DNA of 64,000 bases from positions 744,001-808,000 of the forward strand of contig JAFCIZ010000008.1 in NCBI GenBank assembly GCA_017871115.1, written 5' to 3'. The position numbers and the translations under genes are program-made. This DNA comes from Cunninghamella blakesleeana (lineage: Eukaryota; Mucoromycota; Mucoromycetes; Mucorales; Cunninghamellaceae). The notes beneath the pieces were generated by a model. It was not told the origin of the DNA. It saw only the letters and a program-made list of their open reading frames with translations, and ran no database searches. Shown one piece after another: positions 11,283 to 24,115 of this stretch; the first letter of the stretch is position 1, and every line of letters begins with the position of its first letter.

Positions 11283-14200
11283 ATGGCAAAAGGGAGATCG
11301 GCAATTAGTAAATCAATGGGTAAAAAGAAATCCACAGACAATCATGTATCTGGATTATCTTCAGCAAAAGCTAATAAAAAAAAAGACACACCAGTTAAGT
11401 TTGGAAATCTAAGTAAAAAAGATAAACGACGTCTTATTGAATATGGAGAGTTAGATCCAACTGATTTAACTGATGAAGAAGATCAAAATAATGAACACCC
11501 AAAGTAATATATGAATAATTTGAAATATGCTTATGTTTATTTATACCCTTTACTTATTACTTTCATATCTTTTATTTATTTTACCCACTATATAATAGAC
11601 AAAGACGTAAAGTAGTTTATGAAACTGACCTAGATAAAGAAATAGAAGTACAACGTAGAAAAGAAAATGGTGAATTATTATCTGAAGAAGATACTAGTGA
11701 TGATGACGAAGAAGAAGAGGATTGGGAAAAGCCTTCCGCTTACTCCTTACTTATGGGTTCACTTAAAAAAACTTCTAAAAATAAAGAATTTTATAGAAAA
11801 ATTCAACTTGAGCAAGAAGGTTTAGAAGATATGGTAGAAGACTCGGAAGATGAAGAAGCTGAACAATTAAGTGGTGATGACAATGATGATCACGACGATG
11901 ATGATGATCAAGGTAATATATATTCATATACAATGGATAATAAATATTTAAAATAGCTTTTTGTTCGATTTGCATTTACGACATGTATACTTAACATACG
12001 TTTATTTTTATTTTCCTTTTTTTAATTGGATGGTATAGAGATAGGAGATGATGATGATCAAGAGGATAATGAAAGTGCCACTTCTGAACAAAAAGAAGAA
12101 TTTGATAATGATGGCGATAATATGGATACGTATGATAATGATAGTCAAGAGGAAGAAGAGGAAATGGAAATTGGGTACATATCAACAGATGATGAAGAAG
12201 AACTTAGAGTCAATATATTTGAATCACGATTTAAAGATGAACAGCCATTGGAATTTGACAAAAAGATTGCATTAATTGAACAAAAACAATTAAATTCTGA
12301 AGCATGGCACGATGATGTATTACAAGAAGTTTTATATCAATCTCCTGGCCCAGTATCAAAAAATCAGCAAAGCACACCCATTACTAATTTAGAAGATATA
12401 CAAGTTAAAGAAAAAGTGGCTCGTCGTTGGAAAGAATTCAATAAAGCAATTGCTGATGATGGTAATAACGATAAAGATAATTTTTTAATAAAAAAAAAAG
12501 AAAAAAAGAAAAAGAGTTGTGATAAAATAGTAGCTAAACCAAACTCTCCATTCTTTTTTTCGTTAAAAATTAGACAAGATATTTACTCCAACTCAGGAAA
12601 AATTATTTGAACACATTAATAAATATCAAGATATAATGTTTGGAAATCGATCTATAGAAAATGCAAAAGAAATTAGAAATTTATATGCATTACATGCAAT
12701 CAATCACATCACAAAGTAATATTCACTAGCACAAAAATAAAATATAAATAAAATGAAGAAAAGCCTAACAATGAACCGATAATTTTTGATTATTAATAAT
12801 TTTGAATTATTGTAGAAATCGTGATCGAATTATGAAAAACAATGCCAAAATTGTCAAGGCCCAAAAAGAAGACAAAGAGCCTGGGTAAGAAAATTATATA
12901 TATATATATAATGATTTTAATGATTTATTAGCTTAACGTATTTATTTTATCTATTTTACTAAATAGTGAATTCCGTGATCAAGGTTTTACTCGTCCAAAA
13001 GTATTAATTGTTTTGCCATTTAGAAATACAGTAATTGACGTAGTAGAATCTCTTATTAAATTATCTGGATGTGAGCAACAAGTAAGTTTTTAATTAATTA
13101 AATAAATATTAAGTAAAATAGAATAAAATAATATATTACTTATTAATTTTGTTATTATTATTATATATATATCTTCTACTTTTTTAGGACAATAAAAAAC
13201 GATTTTATGATCAATTCAATTTGTTAGAAGAAGAAAAAGTGGACGAAAGCAAACCAATTGATTTTTTGGAAACGTTTAAAGGCAATATTGATGACCATTT
13301 TAGATTAGGAATTAAGATTACAAAAAAATCAATGAAATTATTTAGTGATTTCTATAATTCTGATATTTTAATTGCTTCACCTTTGGGTTTAAGAACACTG
13401 ATTGGAAGTGAAGGGTAAATATATATATATATGACTTTTTTTTTAAAAAAAAAAAGTCGACATACAAGTAAATAACAATGCTAAAATCACAACTAATTTT
13501 ATTTTATTTTCTTTGTGTTTTTTTTATTAATGTTTAATAGGGATAAAAAACGTGATCACGATTTTTTATCATCTATTGAAGTTTTGATTTTGGATCAAAC
13601 AACAGATTTTTTAATGCAGAATTGGGAGCATATTGAACATATTTTTCAACATATGAATTTAATCCCAAATGATTCTCATGGTTGTGATATTTCAAGAATT
13701 AAGAATTGGTATTTGGATGGAAAAGCTCGCTATCTTAGACAAACTTTGATATTTGCTAATTTTTTAACACCAGAATTAAACTCTCTTTACAGCAAATATT
13801 TAAAAAACACAAGTGGGAAATTAAAAATCAAACAATCTTATGAAGGATCTATCATGGAAGTCACAGCTCAAGTACCTCAAAGTTTCACTCGAATTGATAC
13901 TACTTCATTAGCATCAATGGATGAAGCTCGGTTTAAATTCTTTATTGAAAAGGTAAGATTTATATATATATATAAATAGATATAAATATGATTGTAAATA
14001 GAGATATAGATATAAAGTACATATATAGTTCATATTCTGACCTAATATTTTTATTTTATTTTATTTACCATTATTATTTTATAAAATTATTTAGACTTTA
14101 CCATCATTACGTAAATCCGCTGTAATGCAAACACATACCCTTCTATTTATCCCCTCGTACTTTGATTTTGTAAGAATTCGTAATTACTTGGAAGACAATA

Positions 14201-14571
14201 GATATGATTATGAACCATGCTGTGAATATACATCTGGACCTGGAATTGCAAGAGCAAGAACGCAGTTTTTCCATGGACGCACCAGTTTCATTCTTTATAC
14301 AGAACGGTTACATTTCTTTAGAAGATATAATATTCGTGGAACCTATCATGTAGTATTTTATGGATTACCTGATCACGGACAATTTTATAAAGAAGTGGTA
14401 GATTTTTTGGCATTAAAATTAAATGATCAAGCAAGTGCGGCAGAAGAAGCTACTTTTTCTTGTACCGCTTTATTCTCGAAATATGATTTTTTGAAATTAG
14501 AGCGTATTGTTGGTACAGAAAGAGCCAAAAAAATGTGTACAGCTCAAAAGAATGTTTTTAATTTTGCATAA
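11283..14571 (+). CDS. UTP25: UTP25, U3 small-subunit processome protein (DEF family)
   Basis: Nine exons: 11283-11503, 11599-11912, 12039-12461, 12574-12715, 12816-12884, 12967-13081, 13188-13414, 13541-13952 and 14095-14571, totalling 2400 nt, or 799 residues. The N-terminal third is basic then very acidic (runs of D/E), as usual in this family. The C-terminal two thirds is the helicase-like UTP25 fold, with [42 protein letters not shown] and [16 protein letters not shown], and a final region with [20 protein letters not shown] and [15 protein letters not shown]. It resembles DEAD-box proteins but lacks canonical ATPase motifs, as known for UTP25. It works in the nucleolus in 18S rRNA maturation. 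Confidence comes from continuous family similarity across every splice junction. Confidence 0.93.
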
Positions 14572-14715
14572 TAGATTCATACGTAGACTTTTTATTTTAT
14601 TTTATTTTTCTTTTTAATGTTCTCATTTTGTATAATAAACAATAATAAAATCATCTATTAAATATTAAAATTAAAACTAAAGTTAGATATAAAAAAAATA
14701 GACATGTATTACACA

Positions 14716-15555
14716 TTAGTTTTTATTTGTTTTCAGTAAGTTTTGGTATTGTTGTAATTTTTCTTTCGTTATTGGGATATTCTAAATAAAAATAAATATA
14801 AAAAAGGATAGAATAATGTAAAATAAAATATGAATAAGGTTGTATAACTATTGCCTTTTTAGTAGCTAAATATTTTATATTTATATTTATATGCATATGT
14901 ATACACTTTTATTGTTTTACCTTTTGTAGCTCAGAAAGCAATTTCATGCTGTCCTCATATTCAGATTCCATTTCTTTTGTATCTGAAAATTAAAAATTAT
15001 AATGTTAAAAAAATAAAATAAAATTCATTACTATTTTATATTTATCTATTTGTATGCGAATATTCTCTTTGTTTATTATATGGTTACCTGGCATTTTATC
15101 CACGAGTTTGGTATCTTCTGCTGGCTGCTCAAAAGTGATATTATCAAGAGCATGAGATTTAATTTTTTCTATTTCTTCTAACATTGGCATGATTTCATTT
15201 GATGCATTTTTTCTTTTATGTATTGATGTTGATAATGCTTCTCTTGCTTTTAATTCCAATTGTTTTTCTTCTTTAGCTAAATTTTCATCATCTTTTTCTA
15301 TAGTTTATATAACATACATTAATATAATAACGAATAACGAGAATAAAAATAAAGAAAGAGAGGATATCATCAAGGTAAGTATCATTTTTTCGTTCTTATC
15401 TTTATTTTAATCTAAAAGGTATTCTTTATATTGACTTATTGATATACCGTTTAATAAAGAGTCTATTTTAATATCTTTTCCTTGAACTGTTACATTTTCT
15501 CCTGCTATTTTAATAAGATCTCTAACCCACTATATACAATATAATACATATACAT

Positions 15556-15587
<32 letters not shown>

Positions 15588-15805
15588 ATAAATAAGGGTT
15601 TATCATTCCGATATATATATATGCGTGTATTTATTAAAACTATATTTACTGTATCTATTTCTGCTTCTATTTTTTCTTGGTGTGTGGCTGATATATTATC
15701 TGCTTCACATAAGGTCTTTGTTGTTTCTTTATATGCTGATATTATATTATTCATTACATGAATAAAATCTTGAGTATCATTTGTATCTATTTTTTGGTTG
15801 TCCAT
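14716..15805 (-). CDS. Probable NSL1/Mis14-like kinetochore (MIS12 complex) subunit
   Basis: Five exons: 15805-15650, 15529-15448, 15297-15088, 14982-14921 and 14781-14716, totalling 576 nt, or 191 residues. The protein is small, acidic and mostly helical. The block WVRDLIKIAGENVTVQG resembles the NSL1 region DWxxxFxxAVxENVxVNG. It is followed by a coiled stretch and LSTSIHKRKNASNEIM, comparable to the TATKRKxYPxxI segment of NSL1 that reads the kinetochore interface. Such proteins join the KMN network between the inner centromere and microtubule-binding Ndc80. Length suits the family, but similarity is weak. It is divergent with TRM61 across a 226-bp promoter. The alternative is an unrelated coiled-coil protein. 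Confidence 0.5.
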
Positions 15806-16031
15806 ATTATTATTATCTGTGTGTATTTAAAATAAAATAAAAAAGGATAAAGAGAAAAGGGAGTAATGGGAATAATATTCTTTTTTTGGGTTAAGTTTTT
15901 TAGACCCAGATTTTTCAAAAATGGCATTAAGCCTGTGGCTTGGTTTAAAAATCATATTCAAAAAAAAAAATTCAAGCGCTTTAATTACTTTTTCTTCCAC
16001 CTTTTTTTTTTAACATATTTATATATATATA
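15806..16031. promoter_or_regulatory. Divergent promoter, NSL1-like / TRM61 (226 bp)
   Basis: The two ATGs face away from each other. The region contains the short palindrome AAGCC-TGT-GGCTT at 15929-15941, about midway, and A- and T-tracts on either side. Both genes must be driven from here. Confidence 0.6.
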
Positions 16032-17435
16032 ATGAGTTTTACAAGCTGGAAAAAGTATATTGAAGATGGTGACCTAGTTATATTTTATATTGTATGTAAT
16101 ATATATACCCCCAAATAGAGCTCCTATATGGATACTAATTCTACTTTATTATTATTATTATTATCATTATTACCTTCATATATATGAATAGAACAGAGAC
16201 AACCTTAGTCCTGTATGGATAAAAAGTGGAAAAGAATCACATAACCGTTTTGGTATTTTTAAACATGATGATTTGATTGGTAAAGAATTTGGATCAAGAG
16301 TAAGTAGCCTATCAATATATATAGAAAGATAGAAAGAATAGTGAATTTAATAAAGGCACTTATGCAACCGTGTAGGAATAGTTTTTTTTTTTTTTAAAAA
16401 AAAAAAAAGATTTATTAATATTTTTGCTTTTTTTTTTATATATTCTTTATTTAATATAATAATAATTATAACAATAGGTTATTTCATCCAACTATAAAGG
16501 GTTCATTTATGTATTACATCCTACACCCGAACTTTGGACCTTAGTTGTGCCTCATCGAACACAAATTTTATATTTACCAGATATTTCCTTCATTACCACC
16601 TATCTAGATATGAAGCCGGGTTCTCAAGTGATTGAATGTGGTACTGGAAGTGGCTCATTTTCGCATTCTATAGCTAGAACTATTGCTCCTACTGGAAAAT
16701 TATTTACTTTTGAATATCATAAAATGCGTGCTGAAGTTGCTACAGAAGAATTTCGTAGTCATGGTCTTGAACACCTTATTACTTTAGAACATAGAGATGT
16801 TTGTAAAGATGGTTTTGGAATAAAAGATACAGTGAATGCAGGTAAATATAAGAATATGATAATAATAATACAGTGATGATGGTGATGGTTTATTTATTAT
16901 TATTTTATATTTTTATATAGTATTTCTTGATTTACCAGCACCTTGGGAAGCCATCGCATCAGCTAAAGAAGCTTTTAAACAACATCGAACAGGAAAAATA
17001 TGCACTTTTAGTCCTTGTATTGAACAAGTAGCACGATCTGTCATAGCATTAAATGAAAACGGATTTGTGGATATTACTATGTTTGAATGTCTGTTCCGTG
17101 AACATGATACACAGCCTGTATATAAGATCAGTTTTCAAGAAGCTATTAGACAAGCCAAAGAAAAGAAGATGATAGCCAACAATAGCAATAACAATACCAA
17201 TATAGACCAAGAAGAGCAACAAAAAGATAATTCAGTCGGTGGAAAAAGAAAGTTAGATTCAGACGACCCAGTGGAAGAAGCTATAGAAAAAATACTCGTA
17301 TCAAGAACCCGTGTTGAAGCTCGTGGTCATACAAGTTATTTGACATTTGCTACATTTTTACCTGATATTCAAGAAAACTTAACAGAAGATGTGGATATGG
17401 AAGAGCAACAACAACAATCCAATGAAAACCAATAA
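16032..17435 (+). CDS. TRM61: TRM61, catalytic subunit of tRNA m1A58 methyltransferase
   Basis: Four exons: 16032-16091, 16192-16299, 16478-16841 and 16921-17435, totalling 1047 nt, or 348 residues. The start MSFTSWKKYIEDGDLV is the expected N-terminus of the Trm61/TRMT61A family. An N-terminal beta domain is followed by a Rossmann methyltransferase with the SAM loop VIECGTGSGSFSHSIAR, acidic FEYHKMRAE, and motif IV as VFLDLPAPW, the DLPAPW signature of m1A58 enzymes. The C-terminus has a Lys/Asn/Gln-rich insert and then the conserved RGHTSYLTFATFLP. It acts as a heterotetramer with Trm6 in the nucleus, making 1-methyladenosine at position 58, which stabilises initiator tRNA. The family is unambiguous. 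Confidence 0.96.
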
Positions 17436-17699
17436 AAAAACAAATATTTTTTAATGCATAATAATACCATTTATATACTTGTATCATTAACTTACTATTA
17501 TTATTATCATCATTTACTTCCTTTCTATCGATCATTCTTTTTTTTTAATAGACTATATATAATCAATGTTACTATGACCTATTTATTGATAAAATAAAAT
17601 CACCATTATCATTTTTGCATAAATAAAATACCGCGTAATGATTTATATGTACATAATTTAAAATATCAACATCTTTTAATAAACAGATAGATGTATAAA
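17436..17699. other. Intergenic: TRM61 3' flank
   Basis: This AT-rich stretch downstream of the TRM61 stop has no ORF or motif I can support. It ends where similarity to the HET-family pseudogene begins. Confidence 0.5.
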
Positions 17700-18330
17700 G
17701 ATTTTTTATTAGATAAAGAGATAGTATTGAGGGCTCAATTAATTATCCATTAAATTTTCAGAGTATATAGGTCTATTAGTGACATTTCATTGTTAATATT
17801 GTATCTTTATCCTTGACTATATAGTTATATCATATACTTCCATCAAAATAGAATAGTATTAAACTGCCATTTTTTCCAGTTGTATTAAAATTTAATCTTA
17901 TTCTGTTGACCGCCATTTATTTAAACGGTTGTCTTTAAAAAGTTGATATAGCCTCTCAACATGTTCTATTAAATACATGGTACACATTTAGGGGCTGATT
18001 TTTTTATTTGTGAAAATACAAATCAAATGCTTTTCTAAAACATACATATAATAATAATAATAATAATAATAACTATTATTAATAAAGATAGTTAATAACA
18101 ATAATAAACTTTTTCTATATTTATATAAAGAAATGCCATATATATGCTAGCTGTTACTACCTTTTTCTTTTTCGCTTTTTATTATATTTATAAACTCTAG
18201 CATTGCCTTTTCCGTTATGACCTTATTGAAAAGATTCCTTTTATTATAATTTGCATTAATTGTGTGGATTATAAGGCGTTGGTTTATTAGATGTGTTATT
18301 ACATTGAAAATAATTTGAAGGAAAAAGAAA
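17700..18330 (-). pseudogene. Second decayed PIP-box/HET family remnant (copy B)
   Basis: Read on the minus strand from 18330 down, the DNA first matches the PIP exon at 26457-26648. NYFQCNNTS aligns with NYFQCSNIS, and the Lys-rich end plus following non-coding bases also align. Weaker matches to the HET gene then follow in the same order: YLIEHVERLYQLFKDN vs YLLDLVEKYRKTIYVD at about 17980-17925, and a WIIN-stop segment vs WVISE near 17750. Stops are frequent. The 5' part is secure; the 3' part rests on short matches. The shared order of PIP exon then HET segment supports their being one gene. Confidence 0.6.
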
Positions 18331-19308
18331 TATTTATTAAACTCTGAGTTAAATAATTATTTTCATTTTATTATAATAATCATTATTTGCCACTTCATTG
18401 TATCGATTGAAAAAATCAATAACGTTTGTATCTCATTTTCTTAGAAAAAAATTTTTTTTTTCTTTTTATTTTATTAATTAAAAAATTGGAAGCCCAAATT
18501 TATTGAAGCACTAATGAATATTTAATATAAATAAAAAAAAACACTTAAAAAAATAATAGCTTAGTATTAAAAAAAAAAAAGTAGGAGGAAGGTCTGTGCG
18601 TAAAATTAAACTTTTTTCATTTTTTTTAAAAATAATAAGAAAGCGTGTAGCTTTTTCTTTTTTTATTGCAAAGTTAAATTGATGCTCAGAAATGGGGTAT
18701 AGCTTCCCTCTTTGTGATATTATGCTTCGCGAAGGTCATTTTAGCACACTACGATAAAAAGCTACAGCCAGTGTAAAAATATTTCTTTTTAAAAAATTAA
18801 CATTAACCTTGTCTACACCAAAGATACACCTAGTCAAAAACAGTACAAAAGGAATACAATGATAAAAATGCCAGTATTTTTTTTTTAAAAAAAAAGAGCA
18901 CTTTTCAATAGACCAGCAAATAAAAATACTATGCAACATGCTTAGAAATTGAAAATAAAAGAAAAAAGTAATTAACCCGAAGGTTCGCCCAAGTTCTACT
19001 ATTGAAAAACCAATAGTTTTTACTAAAAAAAATACATACAAAATAATTTTTCACATAAAAAAGTAAACTTAAAATAGGTGCATATATGCATAAGAAAAGG
19101 TGCGCCGTGGAATTTTAATTATTCAAATTTTCTTCCCACATATGATTTTAAATAATATTTATTTTTCCATTTTTGGGCGGATTTTTTAAAATATTTTAAT
19201 TTTTAAGGCAACTTTTTTCTCGTTTGCTCTTTTTTTTTTCACCACTTTTATTTATTTTATATATACATATATATATACTATATCAATTAAATTATATAAC
19301 AAATAATT
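18331..19308. other. Intergenic: upstream region of the SDR gene
   Basis: The region is AT-rich with a T10A9 palindrome at about 18877-18895. GGAATTTTAAT at 19109-19119 repeats the motif found before UTP25. A 101-codon minus ORF at 18736-19041 is hydrophobic and Phe/Cys-rich, with no recognisable domain, and I do not accept it as a gene. Confidence 0.45.
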
Positions 19309-20142
19309 ATGACACAAACATTTAAAGGGAAAGTTGCAGTTATAACTGGAGCAAGCCGTGGGATTGGCAGAAGGGTAGCTGAGGCTCTTTTAGAAAGAGG
19401 TGCTTACATTGTTATTGGTGATGTGTTGGATAGAGAAGGTGAAGCTTTGGTAACCGAATATAACAAGTAACAACAACATATCAAATATATACATATGTTT
19501 ATATATAATAGTACTTTTCATTATTTTTTTATTATTCAATAACTATACATAAACAACTAATTCTTCTACTTTTACTTTTATTTATATGTGTCATAGAAAT
19601 GATAAACGCGCTGCCTATCTTCATTGTGATGTAACAAAGTATAAAGACAATGTGGCTTTATTCAAACTAGCCGAAAAAGAATTTGGTGGTGTTGATGTAA
19701 ATTTGATAAAAAGAAAAAATAGAAAAGTGAGGTTTTTATATTAATAGTTATATGTATTTATATATTTTTATACATTTATATTTTTTTGTTCTTAATATAG
19801 ATTGCAGTTCTTAATGCAGGCATTGCTGGAGGAGCTAATAATTTATTCGGTCCATTAGATGGTAAAATAAATTTTATTTTTTCATTAAAAATAAATAAGA
19901 ACTAGTTGGTCAAATAACATACTATTTTTATATTATTTTTATTATTTGCTAAATAAAATAATAGATGAAAAAGATGAAAAAATGATCGATATCAATGTAA
20001 CCTCTGTCATTAAAGGAACCAAAGTAGCAACTCTTTCATTAGCCCGTCGAGGTGGTGGTGTGATTGTTAATACTGCTTCTATGGCTGGCCTTTTTAATGG
20101 ACCTATGTAATGTATCGACTTTTCATATTTATTTACTTATCG

Positions 20143-20173
<31 letters not shown>

Positions 20174-21000
20174 TAAAATAAAATATACGAAATGAAATTT
20201 ATATTTTCCATTGCTTTTTAATATATATATATATATATTAGTGCACTTGCTCCTTATATTGCTTCAAAACATGCTGTTGTTGGTTACACTCGTAGTTTGG
20301 ATTTATTACCAAGTGTTTGTAATGTGCGAGCCAATTGTGTTTGTCCATATTGGGTGCAAACAGATTTAATTGATAGTTTGAACCGTACTGAGAGTAATGC
20401 AAGTAAGGACCCATTTGAAATTTTGGTAGCCAATTCACCTAGAACTAAAATTGAAACGGTAGTAGAAGCCTTCTTGACATTAATTGAAGATGAAACTCGT
20501 GTTGGTAATGATAACAATAATAATATAAATTATATAAAAAGTCATATTTAGTAATTTTATATTCAATTATTTTATTTATATTTCCTTTTTTTTTTTTTAT
20601 TTATGGTATATGATTTATTATTATCATATATTTAGGTCAAACTCTTTTAGCTCTACCTGATGGAATAAAAGTTCATGACCGCCCAACACCTTATGGTAAA
20701 ATATAAACCATATCTTAATTCATTGATTATTTAAAATATATATCAGATATATTTATACCCTTTTTTATTGTTATTTGATTTAAAATCGTTAGATTCAACA
20801 AAGGTTGAACTAGTTCATATTCAACAATATGGTAAAGATGCTATTGCAGATGCAAAAATTGAATTGGCTAAAGCTTTGGAAAGATATGGTATGATTAAAT
20901 TATAATTTTATGTACAATGAATATATAAATGGATATATAATGGAATAGCTTACTAATATAATACTGTTTCAATTTGTTTATATTAATAGAAAATATGTAA
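19309..21000 (+). CDS. Short-chain dehydrogenase/reductase, 15-hydroxyprostaglandin dehydrogenase-like
   Basis: Eight exons: 19309-19466, 19597-19696, 19801-19861, 19965-20106, 20242-20504, 20636-20695, 20793-20888 and 20990-21000, totalling 891 nt, or 296 residues. Classical SDR features are present: nucleotide loop TGASRGIG, an acidic residue at IGD after beta2 (predicting NAD over NADP), CDV, the LNAG motif, catalytic Ser in NTASMAG and the Tyr-Lys pair in APYIASKHA. The sequence order after the active site (GYTRSLDL, then a substrate lid and LTLIEDE) is close to animal 15-PGDH. The reaction is NAD-linked oxidation of a secondary alcohol, possibly an oxylipin, but the substrate is not shown by sequence. 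The last exon is only 11 nt and encodes the end of the protein. Confidence 0.88.
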
Positions 21001-21193
21001 ATCACTTAATTTTAAATGTAATTAAAAAAATAAAATTTTGAAGTGTATACTTTTACAAAATTAGATTATCAAAAAATACTCAAACACCAAGAGCATGAGC
21101 TTTTGTAAAAAGCTATATAGAAAAAAAAATAGAGAGTTTATGTATTTTCAGGATAGCTAGAGTTTTTACATTCTTTTATGTATATGCGTATAT

Positions 21194-21224
<31 letters not shown>

Positions 21225-21877
21225 GGAAAGAGTTATTAAATGATACTTAATACTATTACAAAGTTTATTATTCTTAAAAAAAAAAAAAGACTTTGTATGA
21301 AATTAAAAAATCCAATCTAAAAACATACTCTGTTATAAAATATTCATTTATTTCCTTTATTATGCTTTACAAGAATCGAATACTCTAAAAGGTTCACCTT
21401 TTTTTGAATTATTTTTTTTCTTGATTTATAAAAAAATTTGAAAAATTACTTTTTCTATTTTTTTTTAATTTTTGTAGATAGTTTTAGTACTCTAAAGGAT
21501 TTTGGCCCAGATTAATCTTACCAATATATGAAGAATTGTGATAGAGAAATGAAAAATAGAAATTGCGATTATAGAGTATTCATGAAATAGACTATATCAA
21601 TGATTAAATGAATAAATAGGAAGGTACATGTTTGAATATTTTTAAGAGCGAGCAGCAATATTAAAAGTATATTTTTTTTAAAAAAATTAATAATAAAAAT
21701 AAGAGTAAAGTTAAAGCAAATGTTTATATAGATTTTCATTTTTAATTCGATTTTTTAAATAAAATGATAATAATCAAAAGTCAATAGAAATAAAACAATA
21801 GTATATATAGTACAGTTGGAAAAATGGAAATTGCTTTTCACGATTTAATATGACGCTTCTATTACTTTCCTCCGCTT
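21001..21877. other. Convergent intergenic region between SDR and HACL1
   Basis: Both genes end here, so it holds two 3' flanks and no promoter is required. It contains a T run of about 26 bases near 21198-21223 and a T8A7 palindrome near 21672-21686. I see no coding signal. Confidence 0.5.
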
Positions 21878-24115
21878 TTAAAGTTTTGCTTTTTGTGCTT
21901 TGTTCATCCAACCAAATGACTATCAAATAAAAACAATAAAATAATAATGTTATTAATTGGTCGAAAGAAAAAAAATATTCACCACTTTTTTTTATCAGTT
22001 TTATATATTATCGTTATTGTTACTAATATTTCTTTTAACTTACCAATTTCTTTCTTCCTCCAGGAGCAATCATAACGTTAATGACACAAGTTTGATCTTT
22101 TGAAGCCAAAGCCTTTCTTAAAGCATCACCAAGTTCTACACGGTTTTTTACTAACCACCCTTTTCCACCACAAGCTTCGGCGATCATGTCATACCTTGTT
22201 TCAGGTGATAAAGAAGTTGATGGTAAAATATTGTTTTTGTGAGACGTTTCATAATCTTTGGGATCCAATCCATGATAAATACCATTATTGTTAATAACAA
22301 TAATTAATAATGGAATGTTTGATCGAATAGCAGTTTCTAACTCCATAGCACTAAAAAAAAAAGTGAAAAAAAAAGGAATATACAAATCATTATTAAATGA
22401 TAAAATGACATATAATTATAAATTTGTATTTATATGTATGTAAATAAATTTATGTATGTATGTATATATGATGTTTACCTGAAACCAAAAGCAGAATCAC
22501 CTACAATAGACACAATACGATCTTTTGGATAGTAGCATTGTGCTTTTTTTTATAAATTAAATTAAATTAGACAATACAATAAAATATAAACAAATATAAT
22601 TAATATATAGTAATTACATATACATGTTGCACTTTCTTTTCATTTCAATTTTTTTTAAAATACAATAAAGATTAATTCTTACCAGCAATAGCATAGCCCA
22701 TTCCAACACCCATTGTAGCTCCAGTACCTGCATCTAAACGACGACGAGGTTCTTGAACATCAAAGAAAGAACGGCCGATATCCATTGTGTTAGCCCCTTC
22801 GCTAACATAAACGATACCTTGTTGAGGTAAAATATCTTTGATCACAGTAAAAGCTGTTTGATAGGTGAGTACTGAAGTATCATTACCAACACGACCGCTT
22901 GCTTGCGTTTTTTGAACATTTGTTTTCACTTTATCTAAAAGGCCAGTAATATAAGGATTGGAAGTAGGTGTAAATTGAGGAAGTGATGGCGAAGATGATG
23001 CTAATAATTGTTGTAAAACCAATCTAATATCTCCTAATAAACCTAATGAAGTTGCACCGTTGTTTCCAATTTCTTCTGGCTGAATATCAATATGAATATA
23101 TTTAACGTTATCTGCCCATTTAGGAGATTTTCCGTAATGTAAAATCCAATTTAACCGAGCCCCTACTAATAATACTACATCTGCTTCTTTAAGTGCTTTT
23201 GATCTAGCAGCTGAGACACAGAGTGAATGGTGGTCAGATATTACGCCTTTACCCATAGGTGTTGGTAAGAAAGGAATATTTGTTTTTTCTACTAATTGTC
23301 TTAATTCATTTTCAGCACGAGCATAAGAAGCACTATAAAATGTGTATTTAAAAAAAGAAATTTTTAAGTTTTTTTTTTCTTAATATGTCCATTTTTATCT
23401 AGTTATTTTTATTTATTTTGTCATTGTTATTGTTTATTTATTTATATATTTACCCTTTTCCAATAACGATCAAAGGTTGTTTAGCTTGTTTTAACCATGA
23501 AATAGCTTGATGAATAGCACTAGGATCTGCTTGAGAGTGAGGACTTTGTTTTACAAGGGGTAATTGAAGAGCTTGGATAGAACGACGTTCTTGAATAGGG
23601 TATTGAATAAAATCAGCAGGTAAATCAACATAACAGGCACCAGGACGACCCGATAAAGCCGTACGAATAGCTTTTTCAATTACAAAAGGAATTTTATCTA
23701 CGGAGGTAGGGCGTGATGCATATTTACAATAAGGTTGACATACTTGGACTTGATCTAGTTCTTGAAAGGCACCCATATCCACTTGATCAGTATCACACGA
23801 ACCAGATAACAATACCATTGGCCAACAGTTTAATTGAGCGTTCAATAATCCAGCTAAACCATGAACCACACCAGGACCACCAACTGTTAAACAAATACCA
23901 GGGCGACCACTTAAATAGCCATAAGCTGAGGCAGCATATGCGGCTGATTGTTCATTACGAAAGCCAATAAATCGAATACCTACTGCTTGACAAGCATCGG
24001 CTATTTCTACAACAGGTATGCCAACAATACCAAAAATAACTTCAACACCTTGCGATTTTAATGACGTAGCAATAAGCTCAGCCCCAGAAGGTGGTGGTAA
24101 ATCTTTAGTACTCAT
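21878..24115 (-). CDS. HACL1: Peroxisomal 2-hydroxyacyl-CoA lyase (TPP enzyme)
   Basis: Five exons: 24115-23454, 23332-22683, 22542-22479, 22350-22044 and 21919-21878, totalling 1725 nt, or 574 residues, matching HACL1 length. The three-domain ThDP fold is visible. The Glu-bearing PYR domain has FRNEQSAAYAASAYGY. The central domain starts with QPLIVIGKG. The PP domain has the ThDP/Mg motif VGDSAFGFS...INNNGIYHG. NCWPMVLLSGS, GAFQELDQV and GRPGACYVDLPADF are characteristic of HACL1 and oxalyl-CoA decarboxylase. The tiny last exon ends in the peroxisomal signal Ala-Lys-Leu. The family cleaves 2-hydroxyacyl-CoA to formyl-CoA and a shortened aldehyde in alpha-oxidation of phytanic and 2-hydroxy fatty acids. 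An oxalyl-CoA decarboxylase activity cannot be excluded. Confidence 0.93.

Noticed and set aside
18736..19041. 101-codon minus-strand ORF, Phe/Cys-rich
   Set aside because: Hydrophobicity follows from T-rich DNA; no domain, no splice partner, lies in the SDR upstream region.
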